Shown here one piece after another: positions 1-7,325 of a stretch of 64,000 bases of DNA. Every line of letters starts with the position of its first letter. Position 1 is the first letter of the stretch. This DNA comes from Moduliflexus sp964602655 (GTDB lineage Bacteria; Moduliflexota; Moduliflexia; Moduliflexales; Moduliflexaceae), in NCBI GenBank assembly GCA_964602655.1, contig CAZRSF010000001.1:1-64000 (forward strand), read 5' to 3'. The notes under the pieces are model-generated. The model did not search any database, had not been told where the DNA came from, and worked only from the letters and a program-made list of their open reading frames with translations. Both the position numbers and the translations under genes were made by a program.

Positions 1-32
1 AACCATTACGGATAACTATTCGGTCATGAAAT

Positions 33-821
33 TTGTTCCAAAAAGATAATGGCAATATGCGATTACATGTAAAGCCTTGTTACGCTGAATACGAACGCGG
101 CGTCAATCCGAACATCGAGCAGATCGTCAGCGCGTTTGCTGCGCAACAGCACGAATTCGACGTGGGCTACCGGATGCAGGTATCGGCGGTATTCTCGTCG
201 AATATCGAGGGGAATACGCTAAATGTCAATTCGTACATGAACGCGAAATTGCGGAAAGAAACACGCTCGAATCAAAAAGAAGTGGCGGAAATTGACGATT
301 TGGTCGAGGCGTATCATTTCGCGAAAACTCACAAATTGACCGAAAAGAATTTTTTGACCACGCATTCGATTTTGTCGAAACATCTGCTGATTGAATCGAA
401 ACAGGGCGTTTACCGGAATGAACGGATCGGCGTGTTCAGCGAATCGGGGCTGGTCTATTTGGCGGTTGAAGAGCAATTCGTTCCAGATCAGATGCGCCTG
501 TTTTTTCAGGAGATTGCAAAACTTTTGAAATCGCCGCTTTCAATCACGGAAACGCTCTACTTTGCTGCGCTGATTCATCTGCGCTGCGCGCATATTCACC
601 CGTTCAGCGACGGAAACGGTCGCGCGGCGCGGCTGTTGGAAAAATGGTTTGTTGCGTCGAAATTGGGAGAACAATACTGGCTGCATCTTTCTGAAAAATA
701 TTACAAAGAGCATCAGCAAGCCTATTATCGCGCCCTGAATCTTGGCGTGAATTTTTATGAATTAGATTATTCGAGATGTACGCCTTTTTTATTGATGTTA
801 TCGGAAAGTTTCTCTGATTAA
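33..821 (+). CDS. Fic domain protein (predicted AMPylase), class II inhibitory motif
   Basis: Fic proteins usually transfer AMP from ATP onto target proteins. The core motif HPFSDGNGRAAR is intact, with the catalytic His and the phosphate-binding GNGR. Upstream, around residues 54-60, SSNIEGN fits the inhibitory helix motif [ST]xxxE[GN], so this is a self-inhibited class II Fic with the inhibitory helix before the Fic core. At 262 residues it is a compact member with no recognisable C-terminal winged helix. An in-frame stop at 27 limits the start to TTG 33 or ATG 57; neither has a strong ribosome site. A perfect palindrome follows the stop. The target cannot be told from sequence. Family assignment is firm. 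Confidence 0.93.
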   Translation: MFQKDNGNMRLHVKPCYAEYERGVNPNIEQIVSAFAAQQHEFDVGYRMQVSAVFSSNIEGNTLNVNSYMNAKLRKETRSNQKEVAEIDDLVEAYHFAKTHKLTEKNFLTTHSILSKHLLIESKQGVYRNERIGVFSESGLVYLAVEEQFVPDQMRLFFQEIAKLLKSPLSITETLYFAALIHLRCAHIHPFSDGNGRAARLLEKWFVASKLGEQYWLHLSEKYYKEHQQAYYRALNLGVNFYELDYSRCTPFLLMLSESFSD

Positions 822-828
822 CACGAGC

Positions 829-861
829 AACCCTGACAGGGTTTCAAACCCTGTCAGGGTT
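829..861. repeat. Perfect palindrome between Fic and SWIM genes
   Basis: Two 16-base arms (829-844 and 846-861) are exact reverse complements around a single C. The arm core reads CCCTGACAGGG, itself near-palindromic. It may act as a terminator hairpin for the Fic gene, but there is no T-tract, and similar elements recur across the window. Confidence 0.9.
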
Positions 862-874
862 CAAAAGCCTGCTT

Positions 875-2521
875 ATGCAATTCAATTATAAATTCAACGG
901 GAGTTCCGCCGTGACCAGCACGGCGCGGGAAGTCGGCATGTCGTTCGCGCCGGATGTCTTTCGCGAACCGACCTTTTTTATCGGCAAGCTCGGCAAGCAT
1001 CTGCCGTTTCGCGAGGCGATGTCGGCGTTGCATGATGTGGTGGTGTCGGATTTGCGCTTCAAGCCGAAGGATAAAACCGATTATAAAGCGTGCGCGGCGG
1101 AGCAGGAAGAACGCTGGCTCGCGGAAATGATGGCGGGATCGGCGGATGTCAACGCCCGCATCAACGCGGTCAGCGCCGAACTGGAAGCCCTGCGCAAAGA
1201 CAAAGATCGGATCATGAATCCGTTTTATACGGCGCGGCGCGAATATTTTCAATACCTCTACAAGCGCGACATCGAGGCGTGGATCGTCCTCGACCCGGTG
1301 ATTACGGTGCATCCTGACGAACTCTTTTTCGAATGCTTCAGCCGCGACGAGTCGTCGTATGGCCGCTTAAGCTGCGATTACAACGTCTTCAAGGAGATCA
1401 ACGAATTCGAATGCGGCACGACGAACATTGATTATTCCTCGAAATTGTATCAGGAATTCCAGAAAATTCGCGAATACAAGGAGACCTCGCTGAACATAGA
1501 CCCGACCGGCTTCGAGATGAAAACCGCCGCCGAAGCCGATTACAAAGAGGTCAAGATCGACCTGCCGGATAGCTGGGTGCGCGGCTTCCTGCAAGTTAGT
1601 TCCGCGATGGCGCTTCCGGCGATTCGGTTCGACCTGCATCCGATGGACATGCACAATTTCTTGTTCGTGCTGAAACGGCGCAAAGAGAAGGCGAGTCCGC
1701 GCTCGTTGCGCTACCGCCTGACGCCGGGCGAGCCGGTGCGCGTGCTGTTCGAACCCTGGAATCATGAAATCGTCTGCCGCCGCTCGATTTACACCGGCAG
1801 CGACGCCGTCGAAGTCCGCGTCTGGGGGCGGCGGCGTTTGATGATGCTGGAACGCCTGATTCCGATTGCGCGGCGTTTCACCGTGACGCTGTTGGGGACG
1901 GGAATGCCGTCGTTTTATCTCGCCGATCTCGGCGACATGACCTTCACGCTCGGCTTATCTGGCTGGACGGCGAACGACTGGTCGCGGCAAGGGAATTTCG
2001 ATCTTCTTGCGCCTCGCGCCGATGTGGATTCGCTGACGCAGCAGCGCGTCTATCTCGCATTGCGGCAGAACTGGCGGGAAGACGCTGATTCGCTGGCAAG
2101 CCGCCTGAATTTGGAACGGAAAACCGTGCTTGGCGCGTTGTCGGCATTTACGCAGGCCGGACGCGCGATTTTCGATTTGAACAAACAGGTCTATCGCATC
2201 CGCGAACTGAGCCGCGAGGTGCTGCCGGTGGAGAAATTCCGCTTTGCGAACGAACGCGAAGCCGCCGCCGCGACATTGCTCGAACGCAACGCCGTCACGC
2301 TGAATCCGCCGACAATGAGCGACGGAACGCTCTCGCTGCTCGGCACGGTGAAAGACGGAGAGCGCATGTATGCGCCCGACCTCTCGATTGATGCGGACGA
2401 ACGTCTTGCCCGCGCTTCCTGCACCTGTAATTTTTATCAGCAGAACAAGCTCTTGAAAGGGCCGTGCGAGCATATTTTGGCGCTGCGGATGTGCCATAGT
2501 CGGCGCTTGTGCAACGCATAG
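875..2521 (+). CDS. SWIM zinc-finger protein
   Basis: The last ~40 residues hold a SWIM zinc-binding motif: CTC, then 13 residues, then CEH (pattern CxCx(n)CxH), in the context ASCTCNFYQQ...GPCEHILALR. SWIM domains bind zinc and are found in proteins that act on nucleic acids or partner with AAA ATPase/VWA genes; no such partner is adjacent here. The remaining ~500 residues resemble nothing I can name; they contain a charged helical stretch around residues 90-120. The ATG at 875 has no clear ribosome site and lies 13 bases after a palindrome. The frame stays open upstream to 818 without a good start, so the true N-terminus is uncertain and may have been altered by the repeat. Confidence 0.8.
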   Translation: MQFNYKFNGSSAVTSTAREVGMSFAPDVFREPTFFIGKLGKHLPFREAMSALHDVVVSDLRFKPKDKTDYKACAAEQEERWLAEMMAGSADVNARINAVSAELEALRKDKDRIMNPFYTARREYFQYLYKRDIEAWIVLDPVITVHPDELFFECFSRDESSYGRLSCDYNVFKEINEFECGTTNIDYSSKLYQEFQKIREYKETSLNIDPTGFEMKTAAEADYKEVKIDLPDSWVRGFLQVSSAMALPAIRFDLHPMDMHNFLFVLKRRKEKASPRSLRYRLTPGEPVRVLFEPWNHEIVCRRSIYTGSDAVEVRVWGRRRLMMLERLIPIARRFTVTLLGTGMPSFYLADLGDMTFTLGLSGWTANDWSRQGNFDLLAPRADVDSLTQQRVYLALRQNWREDADSLASRLNLERKTVLGALSAFTQAGRAIFDLNKQVYRIRELSREVLPVEKFRFANEREAAAATLLERNAVTLNPPTMSDGTLSLLGTVKDGERMYAPDLSIDADERLARASCTCNFYQQNKLLKGPCEHILALRMCHSRRLCNA

Positions 2522-2534
2522 AGGCAGAAAAAAC

Positions 2535-3725
2535 GTGAACAGAAAACACATTCGACAATTCATATTCGTCATACTATGTTGTAGTTGTCTCCGCGTTAGC
2601 TGGGCAGAACAGGAAATCGTGATTGGCGAATACACGTTTCGCGAGACATCCGACGGCGCTCCCAATGAGAGTTGGGTCGAAATTTTTCATCGAGATAAAC
2701 GCGTTTATCAAAATTATTTAAGCGCACATTACATCAGCTATATGACGGTTGAAGGCGGAATGGCTCGCGATGAAAATGGCGAACTCTATCCGTTGCCATT
2801 AGGAAGAGATTTAACCGGAGACGGCATTCCCGATGTCGCAATTTTTGAAAAAGAACTCTACAACAGAGGCGGCGTTTGCTATATGACGCTTTTCGAAATC
2901 GGAGAATGCTTTCGGCAGATTGCCACGTTTTCGGACTGCGGCGACTTAGAAGATGTGGATGGAGATGGCGTGTTCGAGGTGAATCTGTACGATGACGCAT
3001 TTCGTCATTGGAAAGAATACATGACGTGGGGCAACGGGCCGACGCCTCCTACAGTCATCTTGCGCTATGACGCGCAGCAGGATAAATATGCGCTTGCCGA
3101 AGAATTGATGTATCGCTCCGCCCCCACCGAAGAGATGTTGCAGTTAAGCATTTCAAACATTCGGAAGGCCGAGAATGAATACCTCAAAGACGCCCCGCCG
3201 TTGATCTTATGGGAGAAAATGCTCGATCTGATCTATTCCGGGCATGAAGATGTCGCGTGGCGGGTGTTCGATGAGGCGTGGCAGCCGCGTTTCGGCGATA
3301 AAACGAAATGGGCGGAGGATTTCAAGGCGCAATTGGGGCAGAGCAAATATTGGAAACATCTGTATCCGATTCAATTCCGGGATTCCCTCGACCTCGGATA
3401 TCCTGAATTGCTGCAACGCCCAAGTTATCCGCCAGGGAAAGAACTTCCCGCAGAAACAGTGTATGAAGCGCAATGTGGAAGTTACGTGACCTGCGATCTG
3501 GAAACATGCAGAGCGTCTATCAATGAAATGTATCCCGATGAACTGATCTATTACCCGACAGACAAAGAAACGCCGATTCATGTGGTGATTATGATGATCT
3601 ATCAAAAACAGCCCAAATTATACAATCTGTTCGGAAAATATGGTGATTCATATCCTGATGCTCAATGCGATATTGGAACGCCGGTATTTATTATTCATAA
3701 ATCCAGCCGCAAAAAAGCGAAATGA
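2535..3725 (+). CDS. Secreted protein with FG-GAP-like Asp-rich repeats
   Basis: It starts at GTG 2535 after a GAGG ribosome site. The first ~24 residues form a signal peptide (basic N-region, hydrophobic IFVILCCSCL, cleavage near SWA-EQ), so the protein is exported. Two Asp-rich loops, DLTGDGIPDVAIF (about residue 93) and DVDGDGVFEVNLY (about residue 138), match the calcium-binding loops of FG-GAP/VCBS beta-propeller repeats. The C-terminal ~200 residues are unrecognised and include several Cys. It lies 13 bases after the SWIM gene on the same strand, so the two may be cotranscribed. Function unknown; calcium binding is inferred. Confidence 0.7.
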   Translation: MNRKHIRQFIFVILCCSCLRVSWAEQEIVIGEYTFRETSDGAPNESWVEIFHRDKRVYQNYLSAHYISYMTVEGGMARDENGELYPLPLGRDLTGDGIPDVAIFEKELYNRGGVCYMTLFEIGECFRQIATFSDCGDLEDVDGDGVFEVNLYDDAFRHWKEYMTWGNGPTPPTVILRYDAQQDKYALAEELMYRSAPTEEMLQLSISNIRKAENEYLKDAPPLILWEKMLDLIYSGHEDVAWRVFDEAWQPRFGDKTKWAEDFKAQLGQSKYWKHLYPIQFRDSLDLGYPELLQRPSYPPGKELPAETVYEAQCGSYVTCDLETCRASINEMYPDELIYYPTDKETPIHVVIMMIYQKQPKLYNLFGKYGDSYPDAQCDIGTPVFIIHKSSRKKAK

Positions 3726-3846
3726 TGATAGTATCATCTGATGCTATCATGTTTAGAATTTCAATCACAGTTTGACATGTTGCAATCTTTGCAACACCTG
3801 AAATTTTTCTTGACGTAATCGTCGTATTTTATGTAGTGTAACATTT

Positions 3847-4059
3847 GGGAATCGTGAAAAGTTCTTGCAGGCGGACGATGGATCGTCGTCCATGTTGACA
3901 GGCTTCCCATGCTTCACTGGCCTGTTCGCGACTGTGCAGAGACTGACTACTGACGACATTTCCGGTGTCACATCCGGGATGTGAAATTGTCGTCAGTAGT
4001 CGCTCTGCTTGAGTTGAACAGTCCAGTCCTGAGGATGTTCGAAGTGTTTCGCGATTCCC
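3847..4059 (+). ncRNA. Retron msr-msd non-coding RNA (predicted)
   Basis: The region before the reverse transcriptase shows retron ncRNA architecture. The a1 segment (3847-3859, GGGAATCGTGAAA) pairs with a2 (4047-4059, TTTCGCGATTCCC) over 13 positions with one G-U pair. Inside, msr-type hairpins form from GGACGA (3873-3878) with TCGTCC (3886-3891) and from ACAGGC (3898-3903) with GCCTGT (3920-3925). They are followed by a long msd stem (3936-3962 with 3983-4008). The RT start follows 18 bases after a2, as is usual. The order a1, msr hairpins, long msd hairpin, a2, RT is what is known for retrons; the branching guanosine is not assigned. Ends are set by a1/a2 and may extend a little. Confidence 0.88.
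3936..4008 (+). other. msd long stem-loop (template for retron msDNA)
   Basis: Arms 3936-3962 and 3983-4008 pair over about 26 positions with one bulge and one mismatch; the uninterrupted core is GACTACTGACGACA with TGTCGTCAGTAGTC, broken only at its last base. The 20-base apical part holds a competing inverted repeat, TCACATCC (3968-3975) with GGATGTGA (3977-3984). In a retron this part is reverse-transcribed into the DNA portion of msDNA. Confidence 0.85.
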
Positions 4060-4076
4060 GCTTTCCCCTAAATGCT

Positions 4077-5492
4077 ATGAGCAACGCCGAAAATTCCCAG
4101 GATTCCCGCTTAACACGACAGCAGATTTACGACCGCATTCGGGCGACTTCCAAACAAGAATATATTTTAGAAGAAATGGTGCGGCTCGGATTCTGGCCGG
4201 ATCAGCAAGACGCCCCGACTCTGCCGGAACAACTGATTCGCCGCGAAGGCGAACTGACTCGCGAATTGACCGAACTCCTTGAAAAACAGCGCAAATTCGA
4301 CAACCGCCAGCAAATGCTCAAAGAGATGCGCAAAAAACGGCTGGAGGATTCGCGCAAAAAGCAGGCGGAAACGAAAGAACGCCGCCAGCGCGAACGGGAC
4401 GAACGCGCTCGCCGCTGGAAAGAGCTAAAAGCGCAGGAGATCGGCTATCTTGGCGATGGCGTTTCTGGCGGGTTGCAGAATAAAGAATATTCCGCCGAAC
4501 GCTTGGCGCAGAACAATCTGCCAGCCTTCGCAAACGTCAGCGAATTGGCGCAGGCGATGGGGATTTCGGTCGGCGAGCTCCGTTTTTTGACCTTTCAGCG
4601 CGACGTGTCGAAGGTATCCCACTACAAACGCTTTTACATGCCGAAAAAATCGGGCGGAATGCGGCTGATTTCCGCGCCGATGCCGCGCCTGAAAGCTGCG
4701 CAGCACTGGGTGTTGGAACATCTGCTGCAAGCCGTGCCGCTCCATCCGGCGGCGCGAGGTTTCCGCTCTGGCGAATCCATCGTCACCAACGCCGCGCCGC
4801 ATGTCGGGCGCGACGTGGTGATCAACATGGATGTGAAGGATTTTTTCCCGACAATTTCCTATCCCCGCGTCAAAGGCGTGTTTCGCGGATTGGGCTATTC
4901 CGAACAGCTTGCGACGATTTTCGCGCTGTTATGCACCGAGCCGGACGTGGACGAACTCGAATTGGACGGCGAGACGTATTATGTCGCCGCTTCCGGTCGC
5001 CATCTGCCGCAAGGCGCTCCGACAAGTCCGGCGCTGACGAATATTCTCTGCCGCCGCCTCGACAGCCGCTTGCTCGGCATGGCGCAGAAAATGGGCTTCG
5101 CCTACACGCGCTACGCCGACGACATGACCTTTTCCGGCGCGGAAGACGCGCTGCCGAATTTGACGAAACTCCTCTGGCGCGCCAAGAAAATCATCAGCGA
5201 CGAAGGCTTCACCGTGCATCCCGATAAGCTCCGCATCATGCGCAGCGGCTCGCGGCAGGAAGTAACCGGCATCGTCGTGAATGAAAACATGACGCTTGAA
5301 CGCGACACGCTGCGGAATTTCCGGGCTTTGCTGTTTCAGGTCGAAAAAGACGGCTTGCGAGGGAAAACGTGGAAAGGGGGCGAACTGACGCCCGCCCGCC
5401 TGCGCGGATTGGCGCATTATATCGCGATGGTAAACCCGGACAAAGGCCGTCCGCTGCTTGAGCGCGTGAATGCTATTTTACGCCCGGCGTGA
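4077..5492 (+). CDS. Retron reverse transcriptase with charged N-terminal extension
   Basis: It primes from its own ncRNA and makes msDNA. Numbered from ATG 4077 (471 aa): YADD active site at 346-349, the retron-specific NAAPH (NAxxH) at 238-242 and VTG at 396-398. RT blocks include VINMDVKDFFPTI and LPQGAPTSPALTNI. Residues ~49-122 are an Arg/Lys/Glu-rich coiled coil, so the enzyme is longer than typical ~320-aa retron RTs; myxobacterial retron RTs such as that of Mx162 also carry N-terminal extensions. The open frame reaches back to 3981, but that lies inside the msd loop, so 4077 is preferred. No ribosome site is evident. No co-oriented accessory gene follows; any effector may be the N-terminal arm. 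Confidence 0.93.
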   Translation: MSNAENSQDSRLTRQQIYDRIRATSKQEYILEEMVRLGFWPDQQDAPTLPEQLIRREGELTRELTELLEKQRKFDNRQQMLKEMRKKRLEDSRKKQAETKERRQRERDERARRWKELKAQEIGYLGDGVSGGLQNKEYSAERLAQNNLPAFANVSELAQAMGISVGELRFLTFQRDVSKVSHYKRFYMPKKSGGMRLISAPMPRLKAAQHWVLEHLLQAVPLHPAARGFRSGESIVTNAAPHVGRDVVINMDVKDFFPTISYPRVKGVFRGLGYSEQLATIFALLCTEPDVDELELDGETYYVAASGRHLPQGAPTSPALTNILCRRLDSRLLGMAQKMGFAYTRYADDMTFSGAEDALPNLTKLLWRAKKIISDEGFTVHPDKLRIMRSGSRQEVTGIVVNENMTLERDTLRNFRALLFQVEKDGLRGKTWKGGELTPARLRGLAHYIAMVNPDKGRPLLERVNAILRPA

Positions 5493-5498
5493 CGGGCG

Positions 5499-6137
5499 TT
5501 ATTTTTTCTTGCGCATCCAGAGAGATGCTGGCACGAAAAATAAGCCCAATAGCGCGACATATCCAATCACAGCAATCCACTGGTTGATCAAGGAAGACAG
5601 CGCGGCAAGCAGATACAAGAACGGCCCTCTCCAGTAGTGGCGACCAAGACGCTGAAGCGCTTCTGGATCGGCGTCTTCTTTCAGCAAATGCGGCTGCTTG
5701 CTCGCATACGACCACAACAGATTGAACGGAATTCCTCCAATCGCAATCCACAAACCATAAATACACGCCGCGTTGATGAGTTCGGGCTTGCTCTCAAGCA
5801 AGTGTCTTCCTAACATCGAAGACGCCAGCGGAATCAGCACGACGTTTAGCATCAGCAATGTATTCAGCACGATCAGCCGATAATCCACGCGCTTGATATG
5901 GTGAAACATTTCGTGATGATTCATCCAGACGACCGTGATGATAAAGAAACTGATGAGAAATGAGATAATTGACGGCCATTCCTGAAACAGATCGTTGAGC
6001 ACGCCATGTTCCGAATGCTCCGGCAGTCGGATTTCTAACACAAGTAAGGTCACGACAATCGAAAAAATGGCGTCGCTATATGCAATCAGGCGCTCCGCCG
6101 GGTAGGTGTGTGGAGTCTGTTCAGCCATATATTCCAT
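5499..6137 (-). CDS. TMEM175/DUF1211-family membrane protein (potassium channel-like)
   Basis: The N-terminus ERLIAYSDAIFSIVVTLLVL matches the first helix of TMEM175 proteins, whose FSD-type motif (here YSD) lines the pore. It is followed by WMNHHEMFHHI, typical of the family, and further hydrophobic segments. Bacterial members form K+-permeable channels; this 212-aa, single-repeat form would assemble as a multimer in the inner membrane. It is convergent with the retron RT (7 bases between stop codons), so it is not in the retron transcript. A second ATG lies three codons in. Confidence 0.85.
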   Translation of the reverse strand: MEYMAEQTPHTYPAERLIAYSDAIFSIVVTLLVLEIRLPEHSEHGVLNDLFQEWPSIISFLISFFIITVVWMNHHEMFHHIKRVDYRLIVLNTLLMLNVVLIPLASSMLGRHLLESKPELINAACIYGLWIAIGGIPFNLLWSYASKQPHLLKEDADPEALQRLGRHYWRGPFLYLLAALSSLINQWIAVIGYVALLGLFFVPASLWMRKKK

Positions 6138-6276
6138 CCTGTGTTATTGATAATATTGGTTTCGTAGTAACGCCTTATTTCAGGGATAAAAGCGCTCCGC
6201 GATTGGAAGTACGAAACTTGACGCTACAGCGTTATTGCCACCACTACATTGAGCATATTTCGTTCAGCCTCATCAT

Positions 6277-6906
6277 TTATTGAGCCGTTCTGAATATCGC
6301 ATCCATCGCCTCTCTATCGTAATCAAGCAGGTAGTCAGAAAATCTCTCATACAACTTCTTTAATAAGGCACGATTGGGTCCGGCAACATCCATGCCTCTA
6401 TCATCATACGGCCATATCATAATGTGTTGCGGCAGATCGAAGAGATAGATTATCCCTCCAGGATTAGGCCGAATATTGCCAAAGTCTCGTACCAACGCGC
6501 ACCAGAGAACGTTCCGTAATTGCGTCACAGGTAGGTTGAAGATGATAGAGTGATACCAATAGTCTTCATTATCCGACATCCTTTCATTAGTCCCATCGTC
6601 TTTTTCAGCCCACATCTCACGCGGTTTCGGAATTCGGATATTCGCCTCGGCTAATCGCTTAAACAGTGAATATGATGACACAAGAGAGGCTTTTCCATAG
6701 AATTTGAGACAGATCGTGATATGCGGCGAATGTTTAAAAATATATAAACATATCGTTTCCGCTTTCCGATAGGCCACCAAAAACTGTGCAAGGGCATCTC
6801 CGCCCTCAGACAATTCAAAGCGAAGCGCTGTCGAATAACGATAAAATAATGGCCGTAAAAAAGCGTTTCCTTCAAAAATCTGATGAATCTCTTGTTTTAA
6901 CGTCAT
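6277..6906 (-). CDS. DUF3885-like protein
   Basis: 209 aa, soluble. The N-terminal TALRFELSEG and the C-terminal YDDRGMDVAGPNRALLKKLY...LLDYDRE pattern match what I recall of DUF3885, a family without assigned function found mainly in Gram-positive genomes next to rapidly evolving loci. No catalytic motif is visible. It lies 71 bases before another minus-strand orphan gene (6978-7322). It is more A+T-rich by eye than the AddB-like gene beside it, which suggests acquired cargo. Confidence 0.65.
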   Translation of the reverse strand: MTLKQEIHQIFEGNAFLRPLFYRYSTALRFELSEGGDALAQFLVAYRKAETICLYIFKHSPHITICLKFYGKASLVSSYSLFKRLAEANIRIPKPREMWAEKDDGTNERMSDNEDYWYHSIIFNLPVTQLRNVLWCALVRDFGNIRPNPGGIIYLFDLPQHIMIWPYDDRGMDVAGPNRALLKKLYERFSDYLLDYDREAMDAIFRTAQ

Positions 6907-6977
6907 CTCTAAGCCCTTTCAATCTTGATGTTTCGTTATGGAATTGGCGACAATTTTTGCGCTGATATAGCGAAAGA

Positions 6978-7322
6978 TTAACAATCTACATAGACCTGTC
7001 CGGAGGCTCTGCCTTTTCTGCCAAAAAAGTACGAACCGCCATAGAGATGCCAATCAAGCGAATTCAAGTATTCAACGGCTCGATCTGGCGAGAGTGTCTC
7101 GGCGGTTTCCGGCGTAACCAACCCCATGAAATACCGCCCTGAACCGCGAAAAGACTCATATTCGACGAAATAATGAAGCCAGTAACGACCGCAGGTTTTG
7201 CACCGTAAAATATTAACCTCGCCAAATCGTCCATGCGTGTCATCAATGCCAAGAAATATGATTTTATCGTACTGATCAAAACTCAAGGGTTCGCTTAAAC
7301 AGCGGCAAACATCAGCGCTCAT
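6978..7322 (-). CDS. Small Cys-containing hypothetical protein
   Basis: 114 aa, not recognised. It has CRC near the N-terminus and LRCKTCGRYWLHYF in the middle, suggesting a zinc site formed by CxxC plus the upstream Cys pair, and ends with a Gly-rich segment and VDC. Size, composition and position beside DUF3885 would fit an immunity-type protein, but this is speculation. It starts 3 bases from the stop of the AddB-like gene, so the two could be cotranscribed. Confidence 0.55.
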   Translation of the reverse strand: MSADVCRCLSEPLSFDQYDKIIFLGIDDTHGRFGEVNILRCKTCGRYWLHYFVEYESFRGSGRYFMGLVTPETAETLSPDRAVEYLNSLDWHLYGGSYFFGRKGRASGQVYVDC

Positions 7323-7325
7323 AAA

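Noticed and set aside
3981..4076. Longer N-terminus of the reverse transcriptase from ATG 3981
   Set aside because: This start lies inside the apical part of the msd stem-loop, and the extra 32 codons cross the a2 segment; ATG 4077 follows the ncRNA as in other retrons.
4077..5492. Group II intron or diversity-generating RT
   Set aside because: No maturase or HNH domain, no template/variable repeat pair seen, and retron-specific NAxxH and VTG motifs are present.
5499..6137. TMEM175-like membrane protein as the retron effector
   Set aside because: It is on the opposite strand and convergent with the RT; retron effectors are normally co-transcribed. Family members are ion channels found without retrons.
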